Shown: piece by piece, positions 55,848 to 63,985 of the stretch
Position numbering within the stretch: the first letter of the stretch is position 1
Layout: each line of letters opens with the position of its first letter
NCBI RefSeq assembly: GCF_002167005.1
Contig: NZ_NHTN01000015.1
Span: 23,063 to 87,062 of the forward strand
Length of the DNA: 64,000 nt
Direction: 5' to 3'
From: Indiicoccus explosivorum
Lineage (GTDB): Bacteria > Bacillota > Bacilli > Bacillales_A > Planococcaceae
Notes under the pieces: generated by a model
Database searches by the model: none
What the model was told of the DNA's origin: nothing
What the model saw: the letters and a program-made list of their open reading frames with translations, nothing else
Program-made: the position numbers and the translations under genes

Positions 55848-55871
55848 AAGTAAAAAATTACACAAGGTAAA
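55848..55871 (+). promoter_or_regulatory. A-rich motif shared with the region upstream of the DUF2500 gene
   Basis: AAGTAAAAAATTAC, two bases, AAGG, one base, AAA: 21 of 24 positions identical to 23096-23119. It lies 112 bp before the ABC exporter gene. No known regulator is recognised. Confidence 0.4.
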
Positions 55872-55959
55872 GCAAAAGACCACAAAAGAAACAAGAGACG
55901 GACAGGATACCCTCTGCTAAAATAAGGGAGTTGGAAAATCCGAAAGAGGGAGACTGATT

Positions 55960-57714
55960 ATGCGCGTTTTCTTTGACCTAAGCTGGTTTTTTAAGGAACG
56001 GAAAAAGCAGTATGCGGTCGGTGTCATTATGTTGCTGCTCGTTGCGCTTCTTCAGCTGCTGCCGCCGAAAATCATCGGCTTCGTAGTGGATGCGATCGGG
56101 GCGGGCACGCTGACGGCAGGATTTCTGCTGAAGTGGCTTGGGATTCTGGCAGCTGCAGCTGTCGGCATGTACGTCCTGCGGTACTGGTGGCGGCAAATGA
56201 TTTTCGGCTCGGCACTGGTCCTTGCGCGGAATTTGCGGAAAGATTTGTACAGGCATTTTACTCAGATGTCTCCTTCGTTTTATCAAAAACGGCGTGTAGG
56301 TGACTTGATGGCGCACGCAACGAACGATCTTCAGGCTGTTCAGCAGACAGCGAGCTCCGGTGTGCTGACGCTGGTTGATTCCATCGTTACGGGAGGATTC
56401 GTCATTGCCGCCATGGCCATCACAATCAACTGGAAATTAACTTTGATTGTGATTCTGCCTTTTCCGGTTATGATCATCCTTACGAGCTGGTACGGACGGC
56501 TCCTCCACGAACGGTTCCACGGAGCACAGGAAGCTTTCTCGGATTTGAATGATAAAACGCAAGAAAGCATTTCAGGAGTGAAAGTGCTGAAAACATTCGG
56601 TCAGGAACAGGAAGATATCGATGATTTCAAGCAGATGTCAGCCGATGTCGTTGAGAAAAACATCCGGGTGGCCAAAATCGATTCGCTGTTCGATCCGACA
56701 ATTTCAGCGATCATCGGGATCTGTTACCTCCTGACAATCGGGTTCGGTTCTTACTTTGTCATTAATGGCGGTATGACCGTGGGGGACTTGATTGCGTTCA
56801 CTGCATACCTCGGCCTCCTTGTCTGGCCGATGCTTGCGTTCGGCTGGCTGTTCAATATCGTGGAGCGGGGCAGGGCCTCTTATGATCGCATCCGGCAGCT
56901 GCTGGCAGTCCGTCCGGATATCGAAGATCGGGAAGGAGCGATCGATCGGCTGCCGGCTGGCGATCTTTCATTCAATATCGGATCGTTCAGGTTTGAACCG
57001 GAAGAAGAGCCGGTACTCCGGGATGTCCGTTTTGAATTGAAAGAAGGGGAAACGCTCGGAATCGCAGGTAAAACGGGATCCGGCAAGACCGCGATCCTCC
57101 GGCTGCTTCTTCGGGAATTCGAAGGCTATGAAGGCGAAATCACCTACGGCAAGGTCCCGCTGCCCGATTTTCGGAAACAGCGGCTGCGGGAAGCGATCGG
57201 CTATGTGCCGCAGGATCATTTCCTGTTTTCGATGAGCATCCGGGATAATATCGCATTCGCCCGTCCGGAAGCGACGGACAGCGAAGTGATGGAAGCTGCG
57301 AAACTGGCGCATATCCACGAAGATATCCTCCTGTTTCCGAAAGGGTATGACACGGTTGTCGGAGAACGCGGAGTTTCCTTGTCGGGTGGCCAGAAACAGC
57401 GGGTTTCCATCGCGCGAGCGCTGATTTCGGAACCGGAGCTCCTGATTTTGGACGATTCGCTGTCCGCTGTCGATGCGAGGACGGAGGAAGCGATCCTCGA
57501 ATCGCTGAAAAAAGCGCGGACAGGGGAGACGACCATCATCACTTCTCACCGGCTGAGCGCCATTCAGCATGCGCATCTCATTTTGGTCATGCATGAGGGG
57601 ACAGTGGAAGAAGCGGGAACCCACGAAGAACTGATGATGCTCGGCGGCCGTTACCGTGAAATGTATGATCTGCAACAGCTTGAAGCGCTCGTTGAGCAGG
57701 GAGGCGTATTGTAA
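55960..57714 (+). CDS. ABC exporter half-transporter with degenerate Walker B (YheI/BmrC-like)
   Basis: A 584-residue half-transporter: six transmembrane helices (about 15-305) and a C-terminal ATPase with Walker A GKTGSGKTAI (about 370), Q-loop VPQDHF, signature LSGGQKQR and Walker B LLILDDS, in which the catalytic Glu is Asp. N-terminal FDLSWFFKERKKQY and PPKIIGFVVDAI resemble YheI. Together with the next gene it should form a heterodimeric multidrug exporter with one impaired ATP site, as in BmrCD. ATG follows AGAGGGAG. It shares one base with the partner gene. Confidence 0.9.
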   Translation: MRVFFDLSWFFKERKKQYAVGVIMLLLVALLQLLPPKIIGFVVDAIGAGTLTAGFLLKWLGILAAAAVGMYVLRYWWRQMIFGSALVLARNLRKDLYRHFTQMSPSFYQKRRVGDLMAHATNDLQAVQQTASSGVLTLVDSIVTGGFVIAAMAITINWKLTLIVILPFPVMIILTSWYGRLLHERFHGAQEAFSDLNDKTQESISGVKVLKTFGQEQEDIDDFKQMSADVVEKNIRVAKIDSLFDPTISAIIGICYLLTIGFGSYFVINGGMTVGDLIAFTAYLGLLVWPMLAFGWLFNIVERGRASYDRIRQLLAVRPDIEDREGAIDRLPAGDLSFNIGSFRFEPEEEPVLRDVRFELKEGETLGIAGKTGSGKTAILRLLLREFEGYEGEITYGKVPLPDFRKQRLREAIGYVPQDHFLFSMSIRDNIAFARPEATDSEVMEAAKLAHIHEDILLFPKGYDTVVGERGVSLSGGQKQRVSIARALISEPELLILDDSLSAVDARTEEAILESLKKARTGETTIITSHRLSAIQHAHLILVMHEGTVEEAGTHEELMMLGGRYREMYDLQQLEALVEQGGVL

Positions 57715-59495
57715 TGGAACAAGAACAGCAGCCGAAACTTACCGGCAAAGAACAGTGGCAAGTTTTCAAACGGCTCCTTACATACTTGAAGCCTCACAAA
57801 AAAGCGCTCGCGGGCGCACTCTTCCTGCTTGCGCTGACTGTCGCGGGGGATGTGCTCGGCCCGCTGATCATCAAGACGTTCATCGACCGGCACCTGGCGA
57901 CAGGCCATTTCCCCCGCACTGGAGTGATCGGGCTGGCCGCCGCATATGCCGGAATCGTGGTCATCAGCGTATTCGTCAGCTATTTCCAGCTGCTGAAGTT
58001 CCAGGAAGTCGCCTTGAATGTCATCCGGGAGCTCCGGATTGATGTTTTTTCAAAAGTCCATCACCTCGGCATGCGCTACTTTGACCGGACACCGGCCGGC
58101 AGTACGGTATCACGGGTGACGAATGATACGGAAGCGATCAAGGAAATGTTCGTCGGTGTCCTGACCGGATTCGTGCAGAGCGCTTTCCTGGTGACCGGGG
58201 TCTATATCGCCATGTTCCTGCTGAATTGGCGGCTGGCACTCATTGTGCTTCTGCTGCTGCCTGTCATGATCTGGATCGTGGCCGCCTATCGGAAATACAG
58301 TTCGGTATTTTATCAGGATCTGCGGGAGCGTCTCAGCCAGCTTAATGCAAAATTATCCGAATCTCTGCAGGGAATGGGCATGATCCAGGCGTTCCGTCAA
58401 GAAGAACGGCTTCAGGAAGAGTTTGAAGCGATCAACAAAGAACATTACCGGGCGGGCCGGCGGAACATCCGGCTGGACAGTCTGATGCTGCATCCGGCAA
58501 TCGACCTCATCTATGCAGGGGCGATCATCCTGCTCCTCAGCTACTTCGGCATCACATCTTTCGGCACGGCAGTGGAAGCCGGTACCATTTACGCATTCGT
58601 GACATACATCGACCGCTTTTTTGAACCGGTCAATCAGGTCATGCGCCGCCTTTCTCTGTTCCAGCAGGCGATCGTGGCGGCATCCCGGGTCTTCACTGTG
58701 CTCGACGACAGTGAAACCGTCCCCCGCCAGGGCGGCAAGCGCGCTGAAATCACTGAAGGGAAAATCGAATTCCGAAATGTTTCGTTTTCATACGACGGCC
58801 GGACGGACGTATTGAAGAACATCACCTTCACCGCCGAACCGGGAGAGACGATCGCGCTCGTCGGCCATACCGGAAGCGGAAAAAGTTCGATCATCAATCT
58901 GCTGATGCGCTTTTATGAGTTCGAACGGGGCGAGATCAAAATCGACGGCCAGTCCGTCCGGGATTTTGAAGCGGCAGAATTCCGCAATAAAACCGGTCTC
59001 GTTCTCCAGGATCCCTTCCTGTTTTATGGAACCATTGAAAGCAACATTCGCCTCCATAACAAAGAAATGACCGATTCGGAAGTGAGGGCGGCAGCGGAAT
59101 TCGTGCAGGCGGATCCATTCATCCGTTCACTGCCGCACGGCTATGACCAAAAAGTGACCGAAAGAGGCGCGACGTTCTCGAGCGGCCAGCGTCAGCTGAT
59201 TGCATTCGCCCGGACAATCGCTGCGGACCCGCGCATCCTGGTCCTGGATGAAGCGACCGCGAACATCGACACCGAGACTGAAATCGCGATTCAGTCCAGC
59301 CTCGAAAGAATGAGGAAAGGGCGGACGACCATTGCGATTGCGCACCGCCTGTCCACCATACAGGATGCCGACCAGATCCTCGTCCTTCACCACGGCGAGA
59401 TCGTGGAGCGGGGGACGCACCAGGAACTCCTTGCAACAGGAGGCCTGTACCACAAAATGAACCTTCTCCAGAACCATGTGGCGGAGCAGGCCTAG
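57714..59495 (+). CDS. ABC exporter half-transporter with intact catalytic site (YheH/BmrD-like)
   Basis: A 593-residue partner: N-terminal cytoplasmic helix, six transmembrane helices (about 30-325), ATPase domain with Walker A GHTGSGKSSII, VLQDPF, a signature that reads FSSGQRQ instead of LSGGQ, and Walker B ILVLDEATANID with the catalytic Glu. The asymmetric pattern (Asp in one half, altered signature in the other) places the degenerate and consensus ATP sites as expected for this heterodimer class. Start overlaps the previous stop (TAATG). Substrate unknown. Confidence 0.9.
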   Translation: MEQEQQPKLTGKEQWQVFKRLLTYLKPHKKALAGALFLLALTVAGDVLGPLIIKTFIDRHLATGHFPRTGVIGLAAAYAGIVVISVFVSYFQLLKFQEVALNVIRELRIDVFSKVHHLGMRYFDRTPAGSTVSRVTNDTEAIKEMFVGVLTGFVQSAFLVTGVYIAMFLLNWRLALIVLLLLPVMIWIVAAYRKYSSVFYQDLRERLSQLNAKLSESLQGMGMIQAFRQEERLQEEFEAINKEHYRAGRRNIRLDSLMLHPAIDLIYAGAIILLLSYFGITSFGTAVEAGTIYAFVTYIDRFFEPVNQVMRRLSLFQQAIVAASRVFTVLDDSETVPRQGGKRAEITEGKIEFRNVSFSYDGRTDVLKNITFTAEPGETIALVGHTGSGKSSIINLLMRFYEFERGEIKIDGQSVRDFEAAEFRNKTGLVLQDPFLFYGTIESNIRLHNKEMTDSEVRAAAEFVQADPFIRSLPHGYDQKVTERGATFSSGQRQLIAFARTIAADPRILVLDEATANIDTETEIAIQSSLERMRKGRTTIAIAHRLSTIQDADQILVLHHGEIVERGTHQELLATGGLYHKMNLLQNHVAEQA

Positions 59496-59634
59496 CAAAA
59501 TTCACCTATTTCGCTGCACCGGGATTCCTGAGCCCGCGGACGATATCCGTCAAAAAGATTTCACAAACAAGGAGGGAGTCTTTTAGGCGGATATTTGGTA
59601 CGATGAGGAGAGGAAAAATGAAGGAGTGACGGCT

Positions 59635-60345
59635 TTGGGTGCGGAATTATCTTTGTTTCTGGCGTTCGGCGCAGGGTTTCTGAGTTTCATTTCCCCCTGC
59701 TGCCTTCCGCTGTATCCGGCCTTTTTATCTTATATAACCGGCATGAGCGTCAATGAGCTGAAGAATGAACGGGGAATGATGCAGCAGCGGGCGGTGCTGC
59801 ATACCGTGTTTTTCCTGGCCGGCTTTTCCGCGATATTCATCGCGCTCGGGTTCAGCACATCCTTGGTGAGCGATTGGTTCGTCATGTACGATGATTTGAT
59901 CCGCCAAGTCGGCGCGATTTTCATTGTCTTTTTCGGTCTGGTCATCCTGGGGATTTTCACACCCGGCTTCCTGATGCAGGACAAGAAGATCACCTTCCGG
60001 AACAGGCCATCCGGTTACCTTGGCACGTTCGTCATCGGCATCGCATTTGCCGCCGGCTGGACACCCTGCACAGGGCCGATTACAGGAGCTGTCTACAGCC
60101 TGGCAGCGACGAATCCCGGCGCGGGCATCTGGTATATGCTCGCCTATGTTCTCGGCTTTGCCATTCCGTTCTTTGTCCTGTCTTTCTTCATTACCCGCAT
60201 GGATTGGATCAAACGGCGCAGCGGCATGATCATGAAAGCCGGCGGAACCGTTATGGTGGCGGTGGGCGTACTGCTGTTCTTCGATGGAATGTCGTACCTT
60301 ATCCGGGCTGTGAGTCCGTTCTTCGGCGGATTCCAAGGTCTGTGA
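59635..60345 (+). CDS. ccdA: Cytochrome c biogenesis protein CcdA
   Basis: Membrane thiol-disulfide carrier that passes electrons from cytoplasmic thioredoxin to outward-facing proteins in cytochrome c maturation. The 236 residues have six predicted helices; the redox cysteines are in FISPCCLPLYPAF and AAGWTPCTGPITGA. TTG 59635 is chosen, 8 nt after AAGGAG; an in-frame GTG at 59626 lies inside the ribosome site. It is followed 27 bp later by a CcdC-like gene. Confidence 0.93.
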   Translation: MGAELSLFLAFGAGFLSFISPCCLPLYPAFLSYITGMSVNELKNERGMMQQRAVLHTVFFLAGFSAIFIALGFSTSLVSDWFVMYDDLIRQVGAIFIVFFGLVILGIFTPGFLMQDKKITFRNRPSGYLGTFVIGIAFAAGWTPCTGPITGAVYSLAATNPGAGIWYMLAYVLGFAIPFFVLSFFITRMDWIKRRSGMIMKAGGTVMVAVGVLLFFDGMSYLIRAVSPFFGGFQGL

Positions 60346-60372
60346 TAACGGAGAAGACAGAGGAGGAAAATG

Positions 60373-60873
60373 ATGTTTGAACAAATACCGCCGGGATTCC
60401 TGCTGGTCGCTACGTCGGTGATTGCCTTGTTCATGGGATCGCTACTCGTTTTTGTCCGTTCGAAAGCCGCAAAGTACCCGGTGACCGCAAAGAAAATCAT
60501 CCTGCCGCCGCTTTTCATGTCGACCGGTGCGCTGATGTTCACGGTCCCGTTTTTCCGCGTCGGTTTCACACAGATCGTCGAGGCTTTCGCAGTCGGCATG
60601 CTGTTTTCAGTCGTGCTGATCGTGACGACGAAGTTCGAAGTCCGCGGAGATGCGGTATACATGAAACAGTCAAAGGCATTCCTGTTCATTCTGATCGGAC
60701 TCCTGCTGTTCCGGCTGATTCTGAAAGCGATCATCGGTACATCGGTGGATGTGGGGGAACTGAGCGGCATGTTCTGGATTTTGGCGTTCGGCATGATCGT
60801 TCCATGGCGGATTGCGATGTTTATCCAATTTAAAAAACTCCAGAACGAAACAAAAAGCGCTGTCCCCGATTAA
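60373..60873 (+). CDS. ccdC: CcdC family membrane protein (YneJ-like)
   Basis: A 166-residue protein with four or five transmembrane helices (about 10-30, 42-62, 66-87, 105-125, 135-153), matching the CcdC/YneJ family encoded beside ccdA and implicated in cytochrome c biogenesis. ATG 60373 is 6 nt after AGGAGG; ATG 60370 is also possible. Conserved-looking segments are KKIILPPLFMSTGALMF and VPWRIAMFIQFKKL. Exact role not established in the family. Confidence 0.88.
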   Translation: MFEQIPPGFLLVATSVIALFMGSLLVFVRSKAAKYPVTAKKIILPPLFMSTGALMFTVPFFRVGFTQIVEAFAVGMLFSVVLIVTTKFEVRGDAVYMKQSKAFLFILIGLLLFRLILKAIIGTSVDVGELSGMFWILAFGMIVPWRIAMFIQFKKLQNETKSAVPD

Positions 60874-60889
60874 ACGGGGACGGCGCTTT
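60854..60889. terminator. Bidirectional terminator between ccdC and the DUF2621 gene
   Basis: AAAGCGCTGTCCCCG (60854-60868) and CGGGGACGGCGCTTT (60875-60889) form a strong stem containing the ccdC stop in the loop. Confidence 0.88.
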
Positions 60890-61323
60890 CATTTTTCGAA
60901 CAGGTTTTCATACGGTCCGACATCAATCTGCATTTCCGCGAGTTTTTTTCGGAGGAACTTATGGTCCCGCTTCGGTGTAGCGAGAATATAGCCCCTGATG
61001 ATGTGCTCCTGCTCGACTGATTTCGCGTTTTCGTTGAGCACGAGCTCGCCGATCCTGCCCGCGATTTTCTGTTTGGCGACCGGACGGAACAGGTCGGGGA
61101 CCGGCTGGACCAATTCGTTCAGCAGCTCTTTATCATCTTCACCCCATAAATGGATGGTTTTCTCCACATAATACTCTTCCCAGTCCATATCGGATTTACC
61201 GTCTTCTTTCGGCATCTGTTTCAGGAACTTGCGGAACATAAAAAAGCCGCCGATGGCGAACGACCCGGCCAACACCACGACCCAGAAAAGAATGAACCAA
61301 AGAAAAAATCCTTCCAGCGCCAT
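60889..61323 (-). CDS. DUF2621 family protein (YneK-like)
   Basis: A 144-residue protein with one N-terminal transmembrane helix (about 5-27) and a soluble domain with KSDMDWEEYYVEKTIHLWG, RPVAKQKIAGRIGELVL and IRGYILATPKRDHKFLRKKL. It resembles B. subtilis YneK, next to ccdA/ccdC, convergent with them here. Start at 61323 (MALEGFF) after GAGGTG. Function unknown; position suggests the cytochrome c or oxidase pathway. Confidence 0.85.
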   Translation of the reverse strand: MALEGFFLWFILFWVVVLAGSFAIGGFFMFRKFLKQMPKEDGKSDMDWEEYYVEKTIHLWGEDDKELLNELVQPVPDLFRPVAKQKIAGRIGELVLNENAKSVEQEHIIRGYILATPKRDHKFLRKKLAEMQIDVGPYENLFEK

Positions 61324-61441
61324 CGTCTTCACCTCATTTCATCAACTGTCCTTATTATAGAAGCTCCGCTGAGAAAATTCACGGGAAATGTATCCTTTTT
61401 TTCTCCCTCTTTCTATATAGCGGATGAAGGAGGTGATTGAC

Positions 61442-61660
61442 ATGGCAGTAAGCGAATTCAGTGAAGCCGTCCTCCGCGTAACGCTTGATGACGGAGTGGA
61501 TGAAAACGGCAAGCAGAAAAAGAAAGTGAAGGCGTACCGGCATGCGAGTGAAACAGCGACACCCGACAGCATGTCCCAATCCGCCCAGTTATTGGCCGGA
61601 TTCGGTACGAAGCCGCTGATTTCTGTAGAGAAACAGACAGTGCATAACATTTACGCATAA
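61442..61660 (+). CDS. DUF1659 family small protein
   Basis: A 72-residue cytoplasmic protein with strong ribosome site AAGGAGGTG. The central VTLDDGVDENGKQKKKVKAYRH and SAQLLAGFGTKPLISVEKQ are typical of DUF1659. It is 20 bp ahead of a DUF2922 gene, and the two families are often paired in Bacillales. No catalytic motif; function unknown. Confidence 0.85.
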   Translation: MAVSEFSEAVLRVTLDDGVDENGKQKKKVKAYRHASETATPDSMSQSAQLLAGFGTKPLISVEKQTVHNIYA

Positions 61661-61680
61661 GCGGAAGGAGGAAATGACTG

Positions 61681-61896
61681 ATGGCACAGACACTGGAATT
61701 GACTTTTGAATCGGCGCTTGGCAAAGAAGCGACATTCACAGTGGATGCTCCGAGAGCGGATCTGACCGCACTTGAGCTGAAAACAGGGATGGATTCCATC
61801 ATTGCGCTCGGCGCATTTGCGGTGGAAGGCTCACTATTCGCGGCAGCGAAAGGCGCGCGGATTGTCGAACGCAACGTAACAGAATACGAGATCTGA
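61681..61896 (+). CDS. DUF2922 family small protein
   Basis: A 71-residue protein: TLELTFESALGKEATFTVDAP..., then ALELKTGMDSIIALGAF and the C-terminal KGARIVERNVTEYEI, the usual DUF2922 pattern. AAGGAGG precedes the ATG. Followed by a terminator hairpin and then a YvrJ-type gene. Function unknown. Confidence 0.87.
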   Translation: MAQTLELTFESALGKEATFTVDAPRADLTALELKTGMDSIIALGAFAVEGSLFAAAKGARIVERNVTEYEI

Positions 61897-61904
61897 TGAC
61901 AGCG

Positions 61905-61931
61905 AGCCCTCCGGCAACCCGGAGGGCTTTT
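61905..61931 (+). terminator. Terminator between DUF2922 and YvrJ-type genes
   Basis: GCCCTCCGG and CCGGAGGGC form a perfect 9-bp stem around CAAC, followed by four T. Confidence 0.82.
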
Positions 61932-61968
61932 GCTGAAGAATCTGATTGCGATGGGAGGGGGCTGAAAG

Positions 61969-62097
61969 ATGGAAGAGTGGATGAGACTGATCCAGGAAGT
62001 CGGGTTTCCGATCTTTGTATCTTTTTATTTGATGCACAGAGTGGAAACGAAACTCCAGGCAATCCATGATGCGCTTCTGGGGCTGCAGGCTCCGTGA
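61969..62097 (+). CDS. YvrJ family miniprotein
   Basis: A 42-residue protein: MEEWMRLIQEVGFPIFVSFY, then LMHRVETKLQAIHDALLGL. The hydrophobic N-terminal half and amphipathic second half are typical of the YvrJ family. ATG follows GGGAGGGGG. It completes a trio of tiny genes with DUF1659 and DUF2922. Function unknown; a membrane-associated helix is likely. Confidence 0.85.
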   Translation: MEEWMRLIQEVGFPIFVSFYLMHRVETKLQAIHDALLGLQAP

Positions 62098-62099
62098 CT

Positions 62100-62162
62100 T
62101 CACAAAGTTGTGACAAACTCCGCGGCGGGGCGGTTGTACTCCGGACACCGTTTCGCTAAGAT
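62100..62162 (+). promoter_or_regulatory. SCO1 gene promoter with upstream palindrome
   Basis: TTGTAC (62134-62139), a 17-bp spacer and TAAGAT (62157-62162). Upstream, TCACAA-AG-TTGTGA (62100-62113) is a perfect inverted repeat centred near -62, an activator-like position. TTTGTGA-type half sites resemble those of ResD, which controls respiration genes in Bacillus; the assignment is tentative. Confidence 0.5.
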
Positions 62163-62191
62163 GAAGTCAGCAACGACTGGAGGAGAATGAA

Positions 62192-62782
62192 ATGAAACAG
62201 CTGATGCTGATGTTTGCCATCGGAGCGGCAGCGCTTCTGGCAGGCTGTTCGGACAGCGCATTGGAAGCGGAAATGGATTGGGAAGTGAACGATTTCTCCT
62301 ATATGGACCAGCGCGGTGAAGAAGTATCCCTTGAGAGCCTTCAAGGCACACCGTGGATCGCCGCGTTCATCTTCACGAACTGCGAGACCGTCTGTCCGCC
62401 GATGACGTACAATCTGACTGATATTCAGAAAGAACTGGAAGCGAAAGGACTGGAAGATTACAAAATCGTCGCATTCAGCGCTGACCCGGAAAACGATACC
62501 CCGGAACAGCTTCAATCCTATTTATCGGAATATCCGGTGCCCGACGAGTCCAAATGGCATTTACTGACAGGGTACACACAGGAAGAGGTCAAGGGGTTAG
62601 CTGCGGATTCGTTCAAAACGCTGATACAGGATGACCCGAACAGTGATCAAGTGATTCACGGCACGACCTTTTATCTTGTGGACGGGGAAGGGACAGTCGT
62701 AAAAGATTACCCGGGTTATCAGGATGTCCCGGTCGATATGATTGCAGTGGATGTAGAGACGCTGATCGAAGAGCAGGGCTGA
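62192..62782 (+). CDS. SCO1/SenC family copper-binding lipoprotein
   Basis: A 196-residue membrane-anchored thioredoxin-fold protein that delivers copper to the CuA centre of cytochrome c oxidase. The lipobox is LLAGC (C19). The copper motif is CETVC (C64 and C68) and the third ligand His lies in QVIHGTTFYLVD. ATG follows TGGAGGAG. It fits with ccdA/ccdC nearby, all serving respiratory chain assembly. Resembles B. subtilis YpmQ. Confidence 0.93.
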   Translation: MKQLMLMFAIGAAALLAGCSDSALEAEMDWEVNDFSYMDQRGEEVSLESLQGTPWIAAFIFTNCETVCPPMTYNLTDIQKELEAKGLEDYKIVAFSADPENDTPEQLQSYLSEYPVPDESKWHLLTGYTQEEVKGLAADSFKTLIQDDPNSDQVIHGTTFYLVDGEGTVVKDYPGYQDVPVDMIAVDVETLIEEQG

Positions 62783-62806
62783 ACATGATTTTCCGAATAA
62801 ATAAGT

Positions 62807-62833
62807 AAAACCCGGTCAGGAACCGGGTTTTTG
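62807..62833. terminator. Bidirectional terminator between the SCO1 gene and mscL
   Basis: AAAACCCGGT and ACCGGGTTTTT form a stem around a 5-nt loop; it overlaps the mscL stop codon. Confidence 0.88.
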
Positions 62834-63214
62834 TTTTGCCAGCAGATCACGGATTTCCGTGAGGAGCTCTTCTTTCGTGTCGAGCACCGCTTTTTCTTCC
62901 GCTTGCGGTTCGGCGGGCGTTTCCTCTTTCCGCTTGAACTTCGTGAACAGCCGGATGACCAGGAATATCGAAAAAGCGATAATGAAAAAGTCGATCACCG
63001 CCTGAAGGAATTCACCGTACCTGAGGACCGTTTCCCCGTATGTATAAACAAGTCCGGCCACGCTGTATCCGCCCAGCAGGATACCCGCAACCGGCATGAT
63101 GATGTCCTCGACAAGCGATGTAACGATTTTCCCGAACGCCGCGCCGATCACAACAGCGATGGCCAAGTCCAGCACATTGCCTTTAACGGCGAATTTCTTG
63201 AAATCATTCCACAA
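62816..63214 (-). CDS. mscL: Large-conductance mechanosensitive channel MscL
   Basis: A pore opened by membrane tension on osmotic downshock. The 132-residue protein has the N-terminal amphipathic helix and first pore helix (FKKFAVKGNVLDLAIAVVIG AAFGKIV), the loop, second helix (residues 72-90) and a charged C-terminal bundle ending in a helix. The start is TTG at 63214 after GGAGGTG at 7 nt; an ATG nearby is in another frame. Convergent with the SCO1 gene. Confidence 0.94.
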   Translation of the reverse strand: MWNDFKKFAVKGNVLDLAIAVVIGAAFGKIVTSLVEDIIMPVAGILLGGYSVAGLVYTYGETVLRYGEFLQAVIDFFIIAFSIFLVIRLFTKFKRKEETPAEPQAEEKAVLDTKEELLTEIRDLLAKQKPGS

Positions 63215-63313
63215 ATCATTTCACCTCCGTTTTCCATTGTAACGGAGCCGCGTGCGTAAAAATAGCGAGTCTGTGGTAAACTAATGAAAAAGATTATGCA
63301 TCGGAGTGGCGAT

Positions 63314-63952
63314 ATGGGTAAGAAAAAAAAGAAGAGGCGCGTTAATCGGTCAAGGATCTGGACAGCGCTGCTGCTTGCGCCCGTCACATTCGTGGTGCTG
63401 ACACTCCTGATGATCCTGCTTGCCGATAAACTGGAAATTCCTCAAAAAATCGGAGAGCGGACACAGGAATTTTTCGGCCTGTCTGTTCCTGATGATTACA
63501 TTCCGCTGTATAAAGAAGCGGCAGATGCCTATGGCATCCCCTGGACACTGCTTGCCGCCCACCACCGGGTGGAGACTAAATTCTCTACTATGGACCCCCT
63601 CGTCTCGCCGGTCGGGGCGGAAGGGCATCTCCAATTCATGCCCTGTACATTCGTGGGATGGAGCCACCCGACGTGCAGCGGACTGGGTGAAGGAGATATC
63701 AGCGACCAAGAAAAAACAGATCCCGCCGTCATTGAAAAGTATGGGGGCTACGGAGTCGACGGCAACGGTGACGGCAAAGCCGATCCATTCAATCTCCGGG
63801 ACGCCCTGTACAGCGCTGCGAATTACCTCGCTGCAAACGGCGCTGCGGAAGGGGAATTGGAGCAGGCTGTTTTCCGCTATAACCACAGCAAAGAATACGT
63901 GGAACAAGTGATGAAATTCTACCGGAAATACGAAGAGCAGCTGAACAGTTGA
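63314..63952 (+). CDS. Membrane-anchored lytic transglycosylase-like protein
   Basis: A 212-residue protein with a very basic start (MGKKKKKRRVNRSR), one transmembrane helix (about 16-40) and an outside lysozyme-like domain: IPWTLLAAHHRVETKFST with the probable catalytic Glu, VSPVGAEGHLQFMPCTFVGW, and DALYSAANYLAANGA with FRYNHSKEYVEQVM. This pattern fits SLT-type transglycosylases that cleave peptidoglycan. ATG 63314 follows GGAG at usual spacing; an upstream in-frame ATG at 63284 lacks one. The last gene of the window. Confidence 0.87.
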   Translation: MGKKKKKRRVNRSRIWTALLLAPVTFVVLTLLMILLADKLEIPQKIGERTQEFFGLSVPDDYIPLYKEAADAYGIPWTLLAAHHRVETKFSTMDPLVSPVGAEGHLQFMPCTFVGWSHPTCSGLGEGDISDQEKTDPAVIEKYGGYGVDGNGDGKADPFNLRDALYSAANYLAANGAAEGELEQAVFRYNHSKEYVEQVMKFYRKYEEQLNS

Positions 63953-63961
63953 AAAAACCCG

Positions 63962-63985
63962 CCAGTCCTGCAGCAGGACTGGGCT
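63962..63985 (+). terminator. Hairpin after the transglycosylase gene
   Basis: CCAGTCCTG and CAGGACTGG form a perfect stem; the following sequence is not T-rich before the window ends. Confidence 0.5.
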
